A DNA stretch of 10,205 nt, taken from an uncultured Candidatus Melainabacteria bacterium (GTDB lineage: Bacteria > Cyanobacteriota > Vampirovibrionia > Gastranaerophilales > Gastranaerophilaceae). The notes beneath the pieces are model-generated. The model did no database searches. It was not told the DNA's origin and was given only the letters and a program-made list of their open reading frames with translations. The position numbers and the translations under genes are program-made. Shown here piece by piece: positions 1 through 5,523 of the stretch (position 1 is the stretch's first letter; every line of letters starts with the position of its first letter). The DNA is taken from NCBI GenBank assembly GCA_934675685.1, contig CAKURL010000044.1, positions 1-10,205 on the forward strand, in the 5' to 3' direction.

Positions 1-983
1 GGCGAGAAATGTTCTATTCAGAAGCGCCCACACCCACTCAAGACAAAGCTACCCCAAGAATAAGATACACTGCTTCTTGGCTTTGGGGGATATATTTTGC
101 GCTTACTGTAGTTGAAACTATAATTTTAAAAATTTGTGGGCTTGGGACTTATGAAGCAATCTTAACCAGCCTTTCTACTCTTTCTTCTGGGGGCTTTTCT
201 CCTGCTTCTGATAGTGTTTTGGGCTTTTCTAATTTGGGCGCTACTTTATGCGTTTTAGCTTTTATGTATATCGCAGGGCTAAATTATATTCTGATTTATC
301 GCGCGATGAAAAACAAAAAAATCACCCACTTTTTTAAGTCGGAAGAATTTATTTGGTATTTTATAATTACTTGTATAATTGCTCTCACTCTTGCAATTAG
401 CTTATTTTTAAATTCTCATAAGCCGATTTTTGATTCTTTTTTGTGTTCATTTTTCGAAGTGATTTCCACAATGACCTCAACAGGCTTTGCAATAGATAAT
501 TACATCACTTGGGACGCAACAAGCAAGACCATTCTTTTTATAGCCTTTTTCACAGGAGGCTGCGCGATGTCAACTTCTGGCGGAATTAAAATCGTGCGTT
601 GGATATTCTTGGGCAAATATTTAAAAAGAGAATTAAATAAAATCATTCACCCTCAAGGGGTTTATCCGATAAAATTAGACAAAAGTTGCATTGCAAACGA
701 CGTAATTTCGCAATTGCTTGCCTTTTTAGCTTTCTATTTTGTAATTTTTGCGCTTGGCGCTTTTGTTATTCTTTTGATTGAAAACAACACAACCTTGGCT
801 TTGTCTGTGAGCGCCACGAGCATCGGGAACATCGGCCCTGCTTTTGGGATAGTCGGCCCTTTTGATAATTATGACGTTTTAGCTAATTCCACAAAATGGA
901 TTTCCGTTTTGCTTATGCTAATCGGTCGTCTTGAAATCATTCCTTTTTTGGCGATTTTAAACAAAGATATGTGGAAAAATTAA
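1..983 (+). CDS. trkH: TrkH/KtrB-family potassium uptake transporter, 5'-truncated by the window edge
   Basis: This is an integral membrane subunit for K+ uptake that normally works with a cytoplasmic TrkA/KtrA NAD-binding partner. The ATG at 9 is probably an internal Met. The reading frame is open upstream (codons from position 3), and the residues after it (SEAPTPTQDK...TPRI) match a mid-protein TrkH segment, so about a third of the protein lies outside the window. Counting from that Met, three of the four pore loops are visible: STLSSGGFSP (about 56-65), STMTSTGFAIDNY (about 153-165) and ATSIGNIGPAFG (about 269-280). The family signature GGCAMSTSGGIKIVRW is at 183-198, and the C-terminal MLIGRLEIIPFL at 303-314. 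Long hydrophobic segments alternate with these loops. The stop lies one base before the next ATG, which suggests translational coupling. No trkA is visible here. The family assignment is firm; ion preference (K+ alone or Na+-dependent) cannot be read from the sequence. Confidence 0.93.
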   Translation, partial: REMFYSEAPTPTQDKATPRIRYTASWLWGIYFALTVVETIILKICGLGTYEAILTSLSTLSSGGFSPASDSVLGFSNLGATLCVLAFMYIAGLNYILIYRAMKNKKITHFFKSEEFIWYFIITCIIALTLAISLFLNSHKPIFDSFLCSFFEVISTMTSTGFAIDNYITWDATSKTILFIAFFTGGCAMSTSGGIKIVRWIFLGKYLKRELNKIIHPQGVYPIKLDKSCIANDVISQLLAFLAFYFVIFALGAFVILLIENNTTLALSVSATSIGNIGPAFGIVGPFDNYDVLANSTKWISVLLMLIGRLEIIPFLAILNKDMWKN

Positions 984-984
984 T

Positions 985-1929
985 ATGAAAAAAAGAAGCG
1001 AAGGAAAATTAAAAATCGTTTTTGTTGGAATTCCCGATATGGCTCTTGTTTGCTTATCAAACTTGTTGGCTTTTGGGTTTAATATTGTGGGTGTTGTTCC
1101 TCCTTTAAAAAACAACGAAACATATTCTTTTTTTAAAAATTTCGTTTTAAATAAAGGTTTAAATTTAATCGAATTTGAAAATTCTCCAAACGACTTGAGC
1201 TATATTAACAAAATAAAAGTCCTAAATGCCGATATCGGGGTCGTTTGCTCTTATAATAACAAATTATCAAACGACTTTTTAAAAACGACGCGTTTGGGCT
1301 ATATAAATTCTCACCCTTCCTTGTTGCCCCAATATAGAGGCGCTATGCCATATTTTCACGTTATCAATAATGGAGAAAAAAGAACAGGAATCACTCTTCA
1401 TTTCATGAACGAAAAATTTGATTGTGGAGATATAATCTATCAAAAAAGCTTTGAAATAAGCCCTTATGATACGATGGGGACAATTTTTAACCAAACAAAT
1501 TACATGATTTCTGATGGTCTAATTGAAATCTTGGGAAAAATTGAAAATGAAGAGCCTATTGAATTAATCCCTCAAGAGCAAAATGGCGATTTTAAAAGGG
1601 CGAGCGTTGTTTCAAGCGTTTTTAGAATAGATTTTAAAAATGAAGAAGGAGAGGCGCTCGAGCGCCTAATTCGCGCTTGCAACCCGTTTTACCAAGCATA
1701 TTGCTTGTTTAGGGGAGTGCGCTTTCAAGTGCTCAAAGCACATTTTGAAAAGAAAAAACACAATTTTGAATTTGGAAAAATAGCTCAAGCAAATGAAAAA
1801 GTCTTAAAAATCGCTTCTCGGGGCGGATTTTTGTATCTTGATTTTTTCCAAGTTGGCTCTTGGGGCTTCTTTTCGCCTCTTGAATTTTATAAGATTTTTA
1901 AACCACAAGAAGATGAAGTGTTGAATTAA
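985..1929 (+). CDS. Formyltransferase-family protein (Fmt-like)
   Basis: This 314-aa protein has the fold of 10-formyltetrahydrofolate-dependent formyltransferases. The N-terminal Rossmann start KIVFVGIPDMA (10-20) matches the Fmt pattern. The catalytic triad of the family is present as N108, H110 and D146, in NSHPSLLPQYRGA and EKFDCGD, with the SLLP folate-site motif at 112-115. Residues 212-300 resemble the small beta-barrel C-terminal domain of Fmt/ArnA, including a RACNP stretch at 230-234. The length equals that of methionyl-tRNA formyltransferase. However, the segment after VVGVV (about 35-60) lacks the usual QPD-x-x-x-G-R loop that Fmt uses near the tRNA acceptor. The protein could therefore be a divergent Fmt or a formyltransferase acting on an amino-sugar or another amine. 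It starts one base after the trkH stop and sits 9 bases before the next ORF, so it is probably in the middle of a three-gene operon. The fold is clear; the substrate is not. Confidence 0.85.
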   Translation: MKKRSEGKLKIVFVGIPDMALVCLSNLLAFGFNIVGVVPPLKNNETYSFFKNFVLNKGLNLIEFENSPNDLSYINKIKVLNADIGVVCSYNNKLSNDFLKTTRLGYINSHPSLLPQYRGAMPYFHVINNGEKRTGITLHFMNEKFDCGDIIYQKSFEISPYDTMGTIFNQTNYMISDGLIEILGKIENEEPIELIPQEQNGDFKRASVVSSVFRIDFKNEEGEALERLIRACNPFYQAYCLFRGVRFQVLKAHFEKKKHNFEFGKIAQANEKVLKIASRGGFLYLDFFQVGSWGFFSPLEFYKIFKPQEDEVLN

Positions 1930-1938
1930 AGGAGAAAT

Positions 1939-2754
1939 ATGGACAAATTATATTTTCTAACAGCTGGAATTCCTAGTGTCGCAAAAGATTATGGCGACGC
2001 GTTTGAAAAATTGGAAGAATTAGGGCTCGACGGGCTCGAAGTCGAATTTGTCCATGGCGTGAGATATAGCGAAAAAACAAGAGAAAATATTTTAAACAGA
2101 AAAAACAAGTTAATCACGCACCACGGCCCATATTACATCAACTTAAACGCAAAAGAAGAAGAAAAAATCCAAGCGAGCATAAAAAGAGTCTTAGATACTG
2201 CAAGGGCTGCAAATGACCTTGGCGCCTATTCTATTACGTATCATGCCGCTTTTTATTTGGGAAATTCGTCCTCTGACGTTACAAAAAAAATGATTGAAAG
2301 GCACGAAATCATAACAAAAACGCTTGAAGAAGAAAATATCTCTGTTTGGGTTCGCCCTGAAACTACAGGAAAACGCTCTCAATGGGGCACGTTAGAAGAA
2401 ATCGTAGAATTATCGAAGCATTTTTCAAAGGTTTTGCCTTGTGTAGATTTTGCGCATATTCACGCAAGAGAAAATGGAAAATTTAACACATACGACGAAT
2501 TTTGTTCCATTTTAGAATACATAGGGCAAGAACTCGGTGAAATCGCTCTAAACAACTTCCACGGCCACGTTGCGGGGATAAAATATACAGATAAAGGCGA
2601 AAAAAATCATTTGATTTTTGAAGAAAGCGATTTTAATTATAAAGATTTATTGAAAGCTTTGAAAAGCTTTGATGTCAAAGGGGCGCTCACTTGCGAAAGC
2701 CCAAATATCGAAATCGACACGAAAATTTTAAAAGAATTTTATAATACACTTTAA
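1939..2754 (+). CDS. Endonuclease IV-family / AP-endonuclease-2 TIM-barrel protein
   Basis: This is a 271-aa TIM-barrel metalloprotein of the Nfo / xylose-isomerase-like superfamily. Family members cut DNA at abasic sites using a trinuclear zinc centre. Candidate metal ligands appear in the expected order: H61/H62 (THHGPYYINL), H102 (YHAAFYLG), E141 (RPETTGK), D170 and H173 (PCVDFAHIHAR), H208/H210 (NNFHGHVAG), H224 (GEKNHLIFEE) and E253 (TCESP). The near-complete ligand set and the GKxSQxG segment at 144-150 favour a real endonuclease IV relative over a sugar-phosphate isomerase. The best resemblance is to the compact archaeal-like subgroup, not the E. coli Nfo type. The start is well supported: AAAGGAG (1928-1934) overlaps the upstream stop and lies 4 bases before the ATG. 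It is the last gene of the trkH-formyltransferase operon. Its stop abuts the stop of the opposing RHH gene with no intervening base. DNA-repair activity is inferred from family membership. Confidence 0.85.
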   Translation: MDKLYFLTAGIPSVAKDYGDAFEKLEELGLDGLEVEFVHGVRYSEKTRENILNRKNKLITHHGPYYINLNAKEEEKIQASIKRVLDTARAANDLGAYSITYHAAFYLGNSSSDVTKKMIERHEIITKTLEEENISVWVRPETTGKRSQWGTLEEIVELSKHFSKVLPCVDFAHIHARENGKFNTYDEFCSILEYIGQELGEIALNNFHGHVAGIKYTDKGEKNHLIFEESDFNYKDLLKALKSFDVKGALTCESPNIEIDTKILKEFYNTL

Positions 2755-2913
2755 TTATTTAGATAAATTTTTAAGTGCATATTCGCAACATTGCATGACC
2801 AAATTATTGAGGGAAATTCCTTCGTTTTGGGCTAATTTTTGCATGCGCTCGACCAATTCCAAAGGAAGCCTGAAAGTTTTGTTTACCATTTCGGGTTTTT
2901 CGATTTTAAACAT
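2755..2913 (-). CDS. Small ribbon-helix-helix (Arc/CopG-type) DNA-binding protein
   Basis: This 52-aa protein is encoded on the minus strand, beginning MFKIEKPEMVNK. Residues 10-17 (VNKTFRLP) form the polar beta-strand typical of RHH dimers. Helix A spans about 18-31 (LELVERMQKLAQNE), a turn at G32-I33 follows, and helix B spans about 34-50, beginning SLNNLV. The start is well supported by GGAGAGAGG on the minus strand (2920-2928), ending 6 bases before the ATG. RHH proteins of this size bind DNA as dimers or tetramers through the N-terminal strand and often repress their own promoter. No toxin ORF lies beside it, so an antitoxin role is not indicated; a stand-alone regulator is more likely. 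The gene is convergent with the endonuclease IV gene (zero-base gap) and divergent from the Cys-rich prepilin, with a 17-bp palindrome just upstream. The fold assignment is confident; the target is unknown. Confidence 0.8.
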   Translation of the reverse strand: MFKIEKPEMVNKTFRLPLELVERMQKLAQNEGISLNNLVMQCCEYALKNLSK

Positions 2914-2927
2914 AAATTACCTCTCTC

Positions 2928-2944
2928 CACTAAAATTTTTAGTG
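2928..2944. promoter_or_regulatory. 17-bp palindrome upstream of the RHH gene, candidate operator
   Basis: CACTAAAA and TTTTAGTG form perfect 8-bp arms around a single central base. The palindrome directly abuts the Shine-Dalgarno sequence of the RHH gene. Autoregulation by RHH proteins through such inverted repeats is common in the family, so an operator is plausible. A short translational hairpin in the RHH leader is the alternative. The half-site CACTAA recurs at 3003-3008, closer to the prepilin gene. Confidence 0.45.
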
Positions 2945-3053
2945 CAAAAGCAGGAATTTTTATATACTCTAATTGTGCACATAAAAAAATACGTGCATTT
3001 TACACTAAGATATGTTAAACTTTTTTTGAACACAAAATAACAAAAGGATAAAT
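2945..3053. promoter_or_regulatory. Divergent promoter region between the RHH gene and the prepilin
   Basis: This AT-rich spacer must carry promoters for both divergent genes. On the minus strand, TATATA (2966-2961) is a possible -10 for the RHH gene, with only an A/T run as a -35. On the plus strand, TACACT (3001-3006) or TATGTT (3011-3016) could serve the prepilin, but neither has a good -35 at the right distance. GTGCA occurs at 2942, 2975 and 2993, the middle copy inside the palindrome TGTGCACA. The prepilin has a good Shine-Dalgarno, AAAGGA (3043-3048), 5 bases before its ATG. Exact promoter positions are uncertain. Confidence 0.35.
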
Positions 3054-4628
3054 ATGAAAAATAAAAATTATCTCGGCTTTTCTTTGGTGGAGCTCATGAT
3101 TTCTTTAATCGTGATTTCGCTTGTGGCTGCGGCGTTTGCGCCTGTGATTACAAAAAAATTAAAGGCTTCTTCAATAATTGCAGGCGGCATGGCTTCTGAA
3201 ATTTCAGACCAATGTGAAGAAAAATTTGGCTCTGATTGCAAACTTTGTACCAAAAGCTATTGTGTTCAATGTTCAAAATCTTGTGATAACACTACATTTT
3301 CAGAAACAAAAACCTGTTCTTGTAAAAGTTGTTCTTTGAAATTTTCAAATTGCGAAAATTGCACAAGCGAAAAATGCACGAAATGCGCTTCCGATTATTA
3401 TATCAAAGATAATAAATGCGAAAAATGTGAAGAAGGAAAATTTTGTAATGGCGAATCCATGTCTGGTGAATGCCCTTACGGATATTATTGCGATGAAAAA
3501 GGAAGGCATTTGTGTTTTGACAAATTTGAAAATTGCGCGACTTGCACGAAAAATAAGTGCACAAGCTGTTTTGACAGATATGGTTTTTCAAACGGGAAAT
3601 GCATAGCTTGCCAAATATCACATTGTAGAAACTGTCATGACAATGCTTACAAATGTTATACTTGTGCAGAAGATCATTTGCTTGAAAATGGAAAGTGCGA
3701 CAGAAGTTGCGAAAGCATAATAAGCGGTTGCAATTTATGCTATTCATCAAATTGGTGCAGTAATTGTCAAAATGGAAAATTTACAACTACAAGCGGAAGT
3801 TGTTCAAGTTGTACTTTAAGTAATTGTTACAAATGCAAAAATAATGAAAAGGCAGAAGACCAAAAATGTGAATATTGCTATGGTGGATATTTTGTAAATT
3901 CAAACGGAAAATGTCAAACTTGCTCTTCTGAATATGGTTCAGAATGTGTTTCTTGTAATGCTAACGAATGCACATCTTGCAAACAAGGTTATAATTTAAA
4001 TTCTTCAAACCAATGTGAAAAAAATGACACTAATCAATTTAAATGTTCGGATTCAAATTTTATGAAAATAGGAAATTTATGTTTTACAAGAAAAAACATG
4101 GGAGATAGTGCAATGCTTCCCATTCCTTCTTCTGTGGTAATAGTAGAGGCAAATAAAGAATATTGCTATTCAAAATCTCAAAAATGTTGTTATAAAGGAA
4201 ATACTTCTCCAAGTTGTAGTGATACAAACGGGGACTATTCCGGTTGCACAAGAACTGTTTGTAATTTGTCTGCCGCGCAAGAAATTTGCAAGAATTTTTC
4301 CCTTGATGGGGGTGGTTGGCGTTTGCCCACTAGAGATGAAATAGAAGTTGCCTTGAAAACAGCAACAGTTGGTTTGGGAAATGAAGGTATGCAGATATGT
4401 GGTGGCGAAGGTACATATTTTGATGGAAAAATAACACGTTGCGGGATTTATTGGGGAGGTTGTTATGGGGCAAGTAGTTATTGCAGTCCAGATAAGAATT
4501 GGACAAGTGAAGAATGTAACGCATATGATCAATGGATTGGATTATATGCTTATCAAACGTTGTCATTTTGGAATACGTCAAAGGCAGCTGCAATTTCCGT
4601 AAGGTGTGTGAAGGAGCTGAGCGAATAG
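3054..4628 (+). CDS. Type IV prepilin-like protein with a cysteine-rich stalk and lectin-like C-terminus
   Basis: This is a 524-aa protein. It starts with a short basic leader MKNKNYLG followed by FSLVELMISLIVIS, a class III prepilin peptidase site (cut between G8 and F9, Glu at mature position 5) and a hydrophobic helix of about 20 residues. After a short linker, residues 54-321 hold 48 cysteines by hand count, about 18%. They are organised largely as CxxC-x4-CxxC units (first Cys at 62, 100, 161, 183, 250 and 298; an x5 variant at 226), separated by Gly/Tyr/Asn-rich turns. This resembles eukaryotic-type furin-like or Giardia VSP-like repeats. Residues 331-524 carry 15 more Cys, with GGGWRLPTRDEI at 418-429 and a SVRCVKE ending, a pattern seen in FISUMP/DUF1566 and other C-type-lectin-like domains. 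The likely role is a minor or tip pseudopilin, exported, disulfide-bonded and adhesive; the role is inferred. A terminator follows, so it is probably monocistronic. Confidence 0.85.
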   Translation: MKNKNYLGFSLVELMISLIVISLVAAAFAPVITKKLKASSIIAGGMASEISDQCEEKFGSDCKLCTKSYCVQCSKSCDNTTFSETKTCSCKSCSLKFSNCENCTSEKCTKCASDYYIKDNKCEKCEEGKFCNGESMSGECPYGYYCDEKGRHLCFDKFENCATCTKNKCTSCFDRYGFSNGKCIACQISHCRNCHDNAYKCYTCAEDHLLENGKCDRSCESIISGCNLCYSSNWCSNCQNGKFTTTSGSCSSCTLSNCYKCKNNEKAEDQKCEYCYGGYFVNSNGKCQTCSSEYGSECVSCNANECTSCKQGYNLNSSNQCEKNDTNQFKCSDSNFMKIGNLCFTRKNMGDSAMLPIPSSVVIVEANKEYCYSKSQKCCYKGNTSPSCSDTNGDYSGCTRTVCNLSAAQEICKNFSLDGGGWRLPTRDEIEVALKTATVGLGNEGMQICGGEGTYFDGKITRCGIYWGGCYGASSYCSPDKNWTSEECNAYDQWIGLYAYQTLSFWNTSKAAAISVRCVKELSE

Positions 4629-4647
4629 GTTTTTGTGTTTGATGTGT

Positions 4648-4672
4648 GGGAGAGCTTGCTCTCCCTTTTTTT
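4648..4672 (+). terminator. Rho-independent terminator of the prepilin gene
   Basis: GGGAGAGC and GCTCTCCC form a perfect 8-bp GC-rich stem with a TT centre, directly followed by seven T residues. It lies 19 bases after the prepilin stop codon. Confidence 0.9.
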
Positions 4673-4738
4673 AACCCGAATGAAGCGAAGCTTAGTCCGA
4701 CGGACTTGCTGAGCAAAATGAGGGCATAGGTGTGTGAA

Positions 4739-4769
4739 ACAAAAGACAAACGATGAGTTTGGCTTTTGT
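4739..4769. repeat. Imperfect hairpin with 13-bp arms
   Basis: ACAAAAGACAAAC (4739-4751) and GTTTGGCTTTTGT (4757-4769) are complementary at 12 of 13 positions around a GATGA loop. No T-tract follows, so it is unlikely to be an intrinsic terminator. It could be part of a structured RNA or of an interspersed repeat. A smaller stem AGTCC/GGACT lies just upstream at 4694-4706. Confidence 0.5.
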
Positions 4770-4833
4770 GTAGTCCGTACCATGGCGACGTAGGAGCGCA
4801 GGTAAAGCCGGGCACCACAGGAATTAGCAATAT

Positions 4834-4920
4834 GTCATTCTGAAAAATTAGAAAAATTGAATAAATGAAAATTTTTCAATTTGTTCAGAATCTCTAAAAC
4901 ATGATATGTAAGTATTCAAC
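4834..4920. repeat. Palindromic interspersed repeat, copy A
   Basis: This is an 87-bp unit from GTCATTCTGAA to ATTCAAC. It matches copy B (5200-5286) at about 74 of 87 positions by ungapped hand alignment. Within it, 4837-4858 and 4870-4891 are near-perfect inverted arms (19 of 22) around an 11-base loop, so the transcript would fold into a long hairpin. The GTCATTCTGA...CAGAATCTC ends resemble short palindromic repeats that recur in many bacterial genomes. The mismatches between copies concentrate in the loop and the distal tail, while the arms are conserved. Confidence 0.8.
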
Positions 4921-4935
4921 GTTATTTTGCATTTT

Positions 4936-4994
4936 GTTCACTTTCTCTTTTACCATTTCTCAGGCGCCGAAAAAGTGCAAAAGAGAAAGTGAAC
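4936..4994. repeat. Perfect 16-bp inverted repeat
   Basis: GTTCACTTTCTCTTTT (4936-4951) and its exact reverse complement (4979-4994) flank a 27-base centre that contains the palindrome GGCGCC. The element lies immediately after repeat copy A. It resembles widespread interspersed elements of the form CTTTCTTTT...AAAAGAAAGT, which sit between genes in many bacteria. Alternatives are ends of a vanished mobile element or a structural RNA stem. No T-run follows. Confidence 0.75.
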
Positions 4995-5198
4995 CGAAAG
5001 AGAAAAATCTAAGGCTTTTACAACACCCCACAATTAAAAAACAAATGTCTGAAGAAAAACAGTCAAGCGCGCCAAAGAAACATCTCCCGAAATACAAGCT
5101 AAACATTTAACGCAACAAGACGTGACGGCTTGCTCTCCGGTTTTTCTTTTCGTAGGCCATTTGTTTTTTAATTTTTATCATTGAGAAGAAAAATATTT

Positions 5199-5322
5199 CG
5201 TCATTCTGAAAAATTAGAAAAATGAACGAAAGTGAAATTTTTCAATTTGTTCAGAATCTCTAAAATATGAAATGTGTAAATTCAACATTAAATAAAGATT
5301 CTGAAACAAGTTCAAAATGACG
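5199..5322. repeat. Palindromic interspersed repeat, copy B, with inverted end (MITE-like)
   Basis: The 87-bp core (5200-5286) is a diverged direct copy of the repeat at 4834-4920 and keeps the internal hairpin (arms from about 5203 and ending about 5256). In addition, 5297-5322 carries the same end motif in reverse. CGTCATTCTGAA at the left and TTCAAAATGACG at the right are 12-bp terminal inverted repeats with one mismatch, bounding a unit of 124 bp. This gives a small non-coding element with inverted ends, like a MITE or REP-type element. No obvious target duplication is visible. Confidence 0.7.
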
Positions 5323-5342
5323 TGTTGTTTTATTAAATGTAG

Positions 5343-5362
5343 GTCGGATTTACTAATCCGAC
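5343..5362. repeat. Perfect 8-bp stem hairpin
   Basis: GTCGGATT, a TACT loop and AATCCGAC form a perfect stem. It is similar in look to the GTCGGATTA...TAATCCGAC small palindromes found between genes in several phyla. It is the first of three consecutive hairpins downstream of the minus-strand pilO gene. Neither side has a T-tract. Confidence 0.65.
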
Positions 5363-5394
5363 GAGGGCTAATTTGCTCTGGTTTCGCGCTCCTG

Positions 5395-5452
5395 TCAAAT
5401 CTGCGAAATGAGCTTTTGACTTCGTCAACGCTCCTGCTTCGCGAAGATTTGA
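5395..5452. repeat. Long imperfect hairpin
   Basis: The outer arms TCAAATCTGCGA (5395-5406) and TCGCGAAGATTTGA (5439-5452) pair with small bulges. Nested inside, GAGCTTTTGAC (5410-5420) pairs with GTCAACGCTC (5424-5433) around TTC. The sequence is richer in G+C than the neighbouring genes. It may be a repeat element or part of the 3' end of the pilMN-pilO transcript. Confidence 0.55.
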
Positions 5453-5469
5453 AACGTCGCCATCGTTCA

Positions 5470-5508
5470 GCTCAAATGCGCCTTGTTCTTCACAAGTCGC
5501 TTTTGAGC
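5470..5508. repeat. Hairpin with 17-bp arms downstream of pilO
   Basis: GCTCAAATGCGCCTTGT (5470-5486) and ACAAGTCGCTTTTGAGC (5492-5508) pair at 15 of 17 positions around a five-base loop. It lies 15 bases past the pilO stop codon on the minus strand. It could protect or end that transcript, but no T-run is present on either strand, so a repeat-type palindrome is as likely as a terminator. Confidence 0.6.
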
Positions 5509-5523
5509 CTCGGCTACCGCCTT

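Larger units (their letters stand above)
4629..5523. other. Gene-free, palindrome-rich intergenic stretch between convergent units
   Basis: About 0.9 kb separates the prepilin (+) from pilO (-). No ORF here has a good start, a ribosome site or a recognisable product. It contains, in order, the prepilin terminator, an imperfect hairpin (4739-4769), repeat copy A (4834-4920), a perfect 16-bp inverted repeat (4936-4994), repeat copy B with an inverted end (5199-5322) and three hairpins (5343-5362, 5395-5452, 5470-5508). The decamer ATGGCGACGT occurs at 4782-4791 and inverted at 5454-5463, and GCTTGCTCTCC at 4654-4664 and 5129-5139. Parts, notably 4775-4815 and 5360-5520, look richer in G+C than the flanking genes. 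The stretch looks like an accumulation site for small interspersed repeats. Confidence 0.7.

Noticed and set aside
9..11. ATG at 9 as the true start of trkH
   Set aside because: The frame is open upstream, and the following residues match an internal TrkH segment, so the gene begins outside the window.
2795..3040. 81-codon plus-strand ORF
   Set aside because: It is antisense to the well-supported RHH gene and runs through the divergent promoter region. It has no ribosome site.
2755..3053. RHH gene as the antitoxin of a toxin-antitoxin pair
   Set aside because: Neither flank holds a small toxin ORF. The neighbours are an endonuclease IV-family gene in convergent orientation and a prepilin.
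4480..4628. Prepilin C-terminus as the variable region of a diversity-generating retroelement
   Set aside because: The lectin-like ending invited the idea, but no near-identical template repeat and no reverse transcriptase gene are present in the window.
4330..4830. 166-codon minus-strand ORF overlapping the prepilin end
   Set aside because: It lies mostly antisense to a strong coding region, crosses the terminator, and has no recognisable domain or ribosome site.
4901..5110. 69-codon plus-strand ORF with a hydrophobic start
   Set aside because: It has no ribosome site, begins inside repeat copy A and runs through the perfect 16-bp inverted repeat. The frame is better explained as chance within repeats.
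4629..5523. CRISPR array or tRNA gene in the repeat-rich stretch
   Set aside because: The repeats are long, imperfect and not regularly spaced, and no cloverleaf with a T-loop consensus was found.
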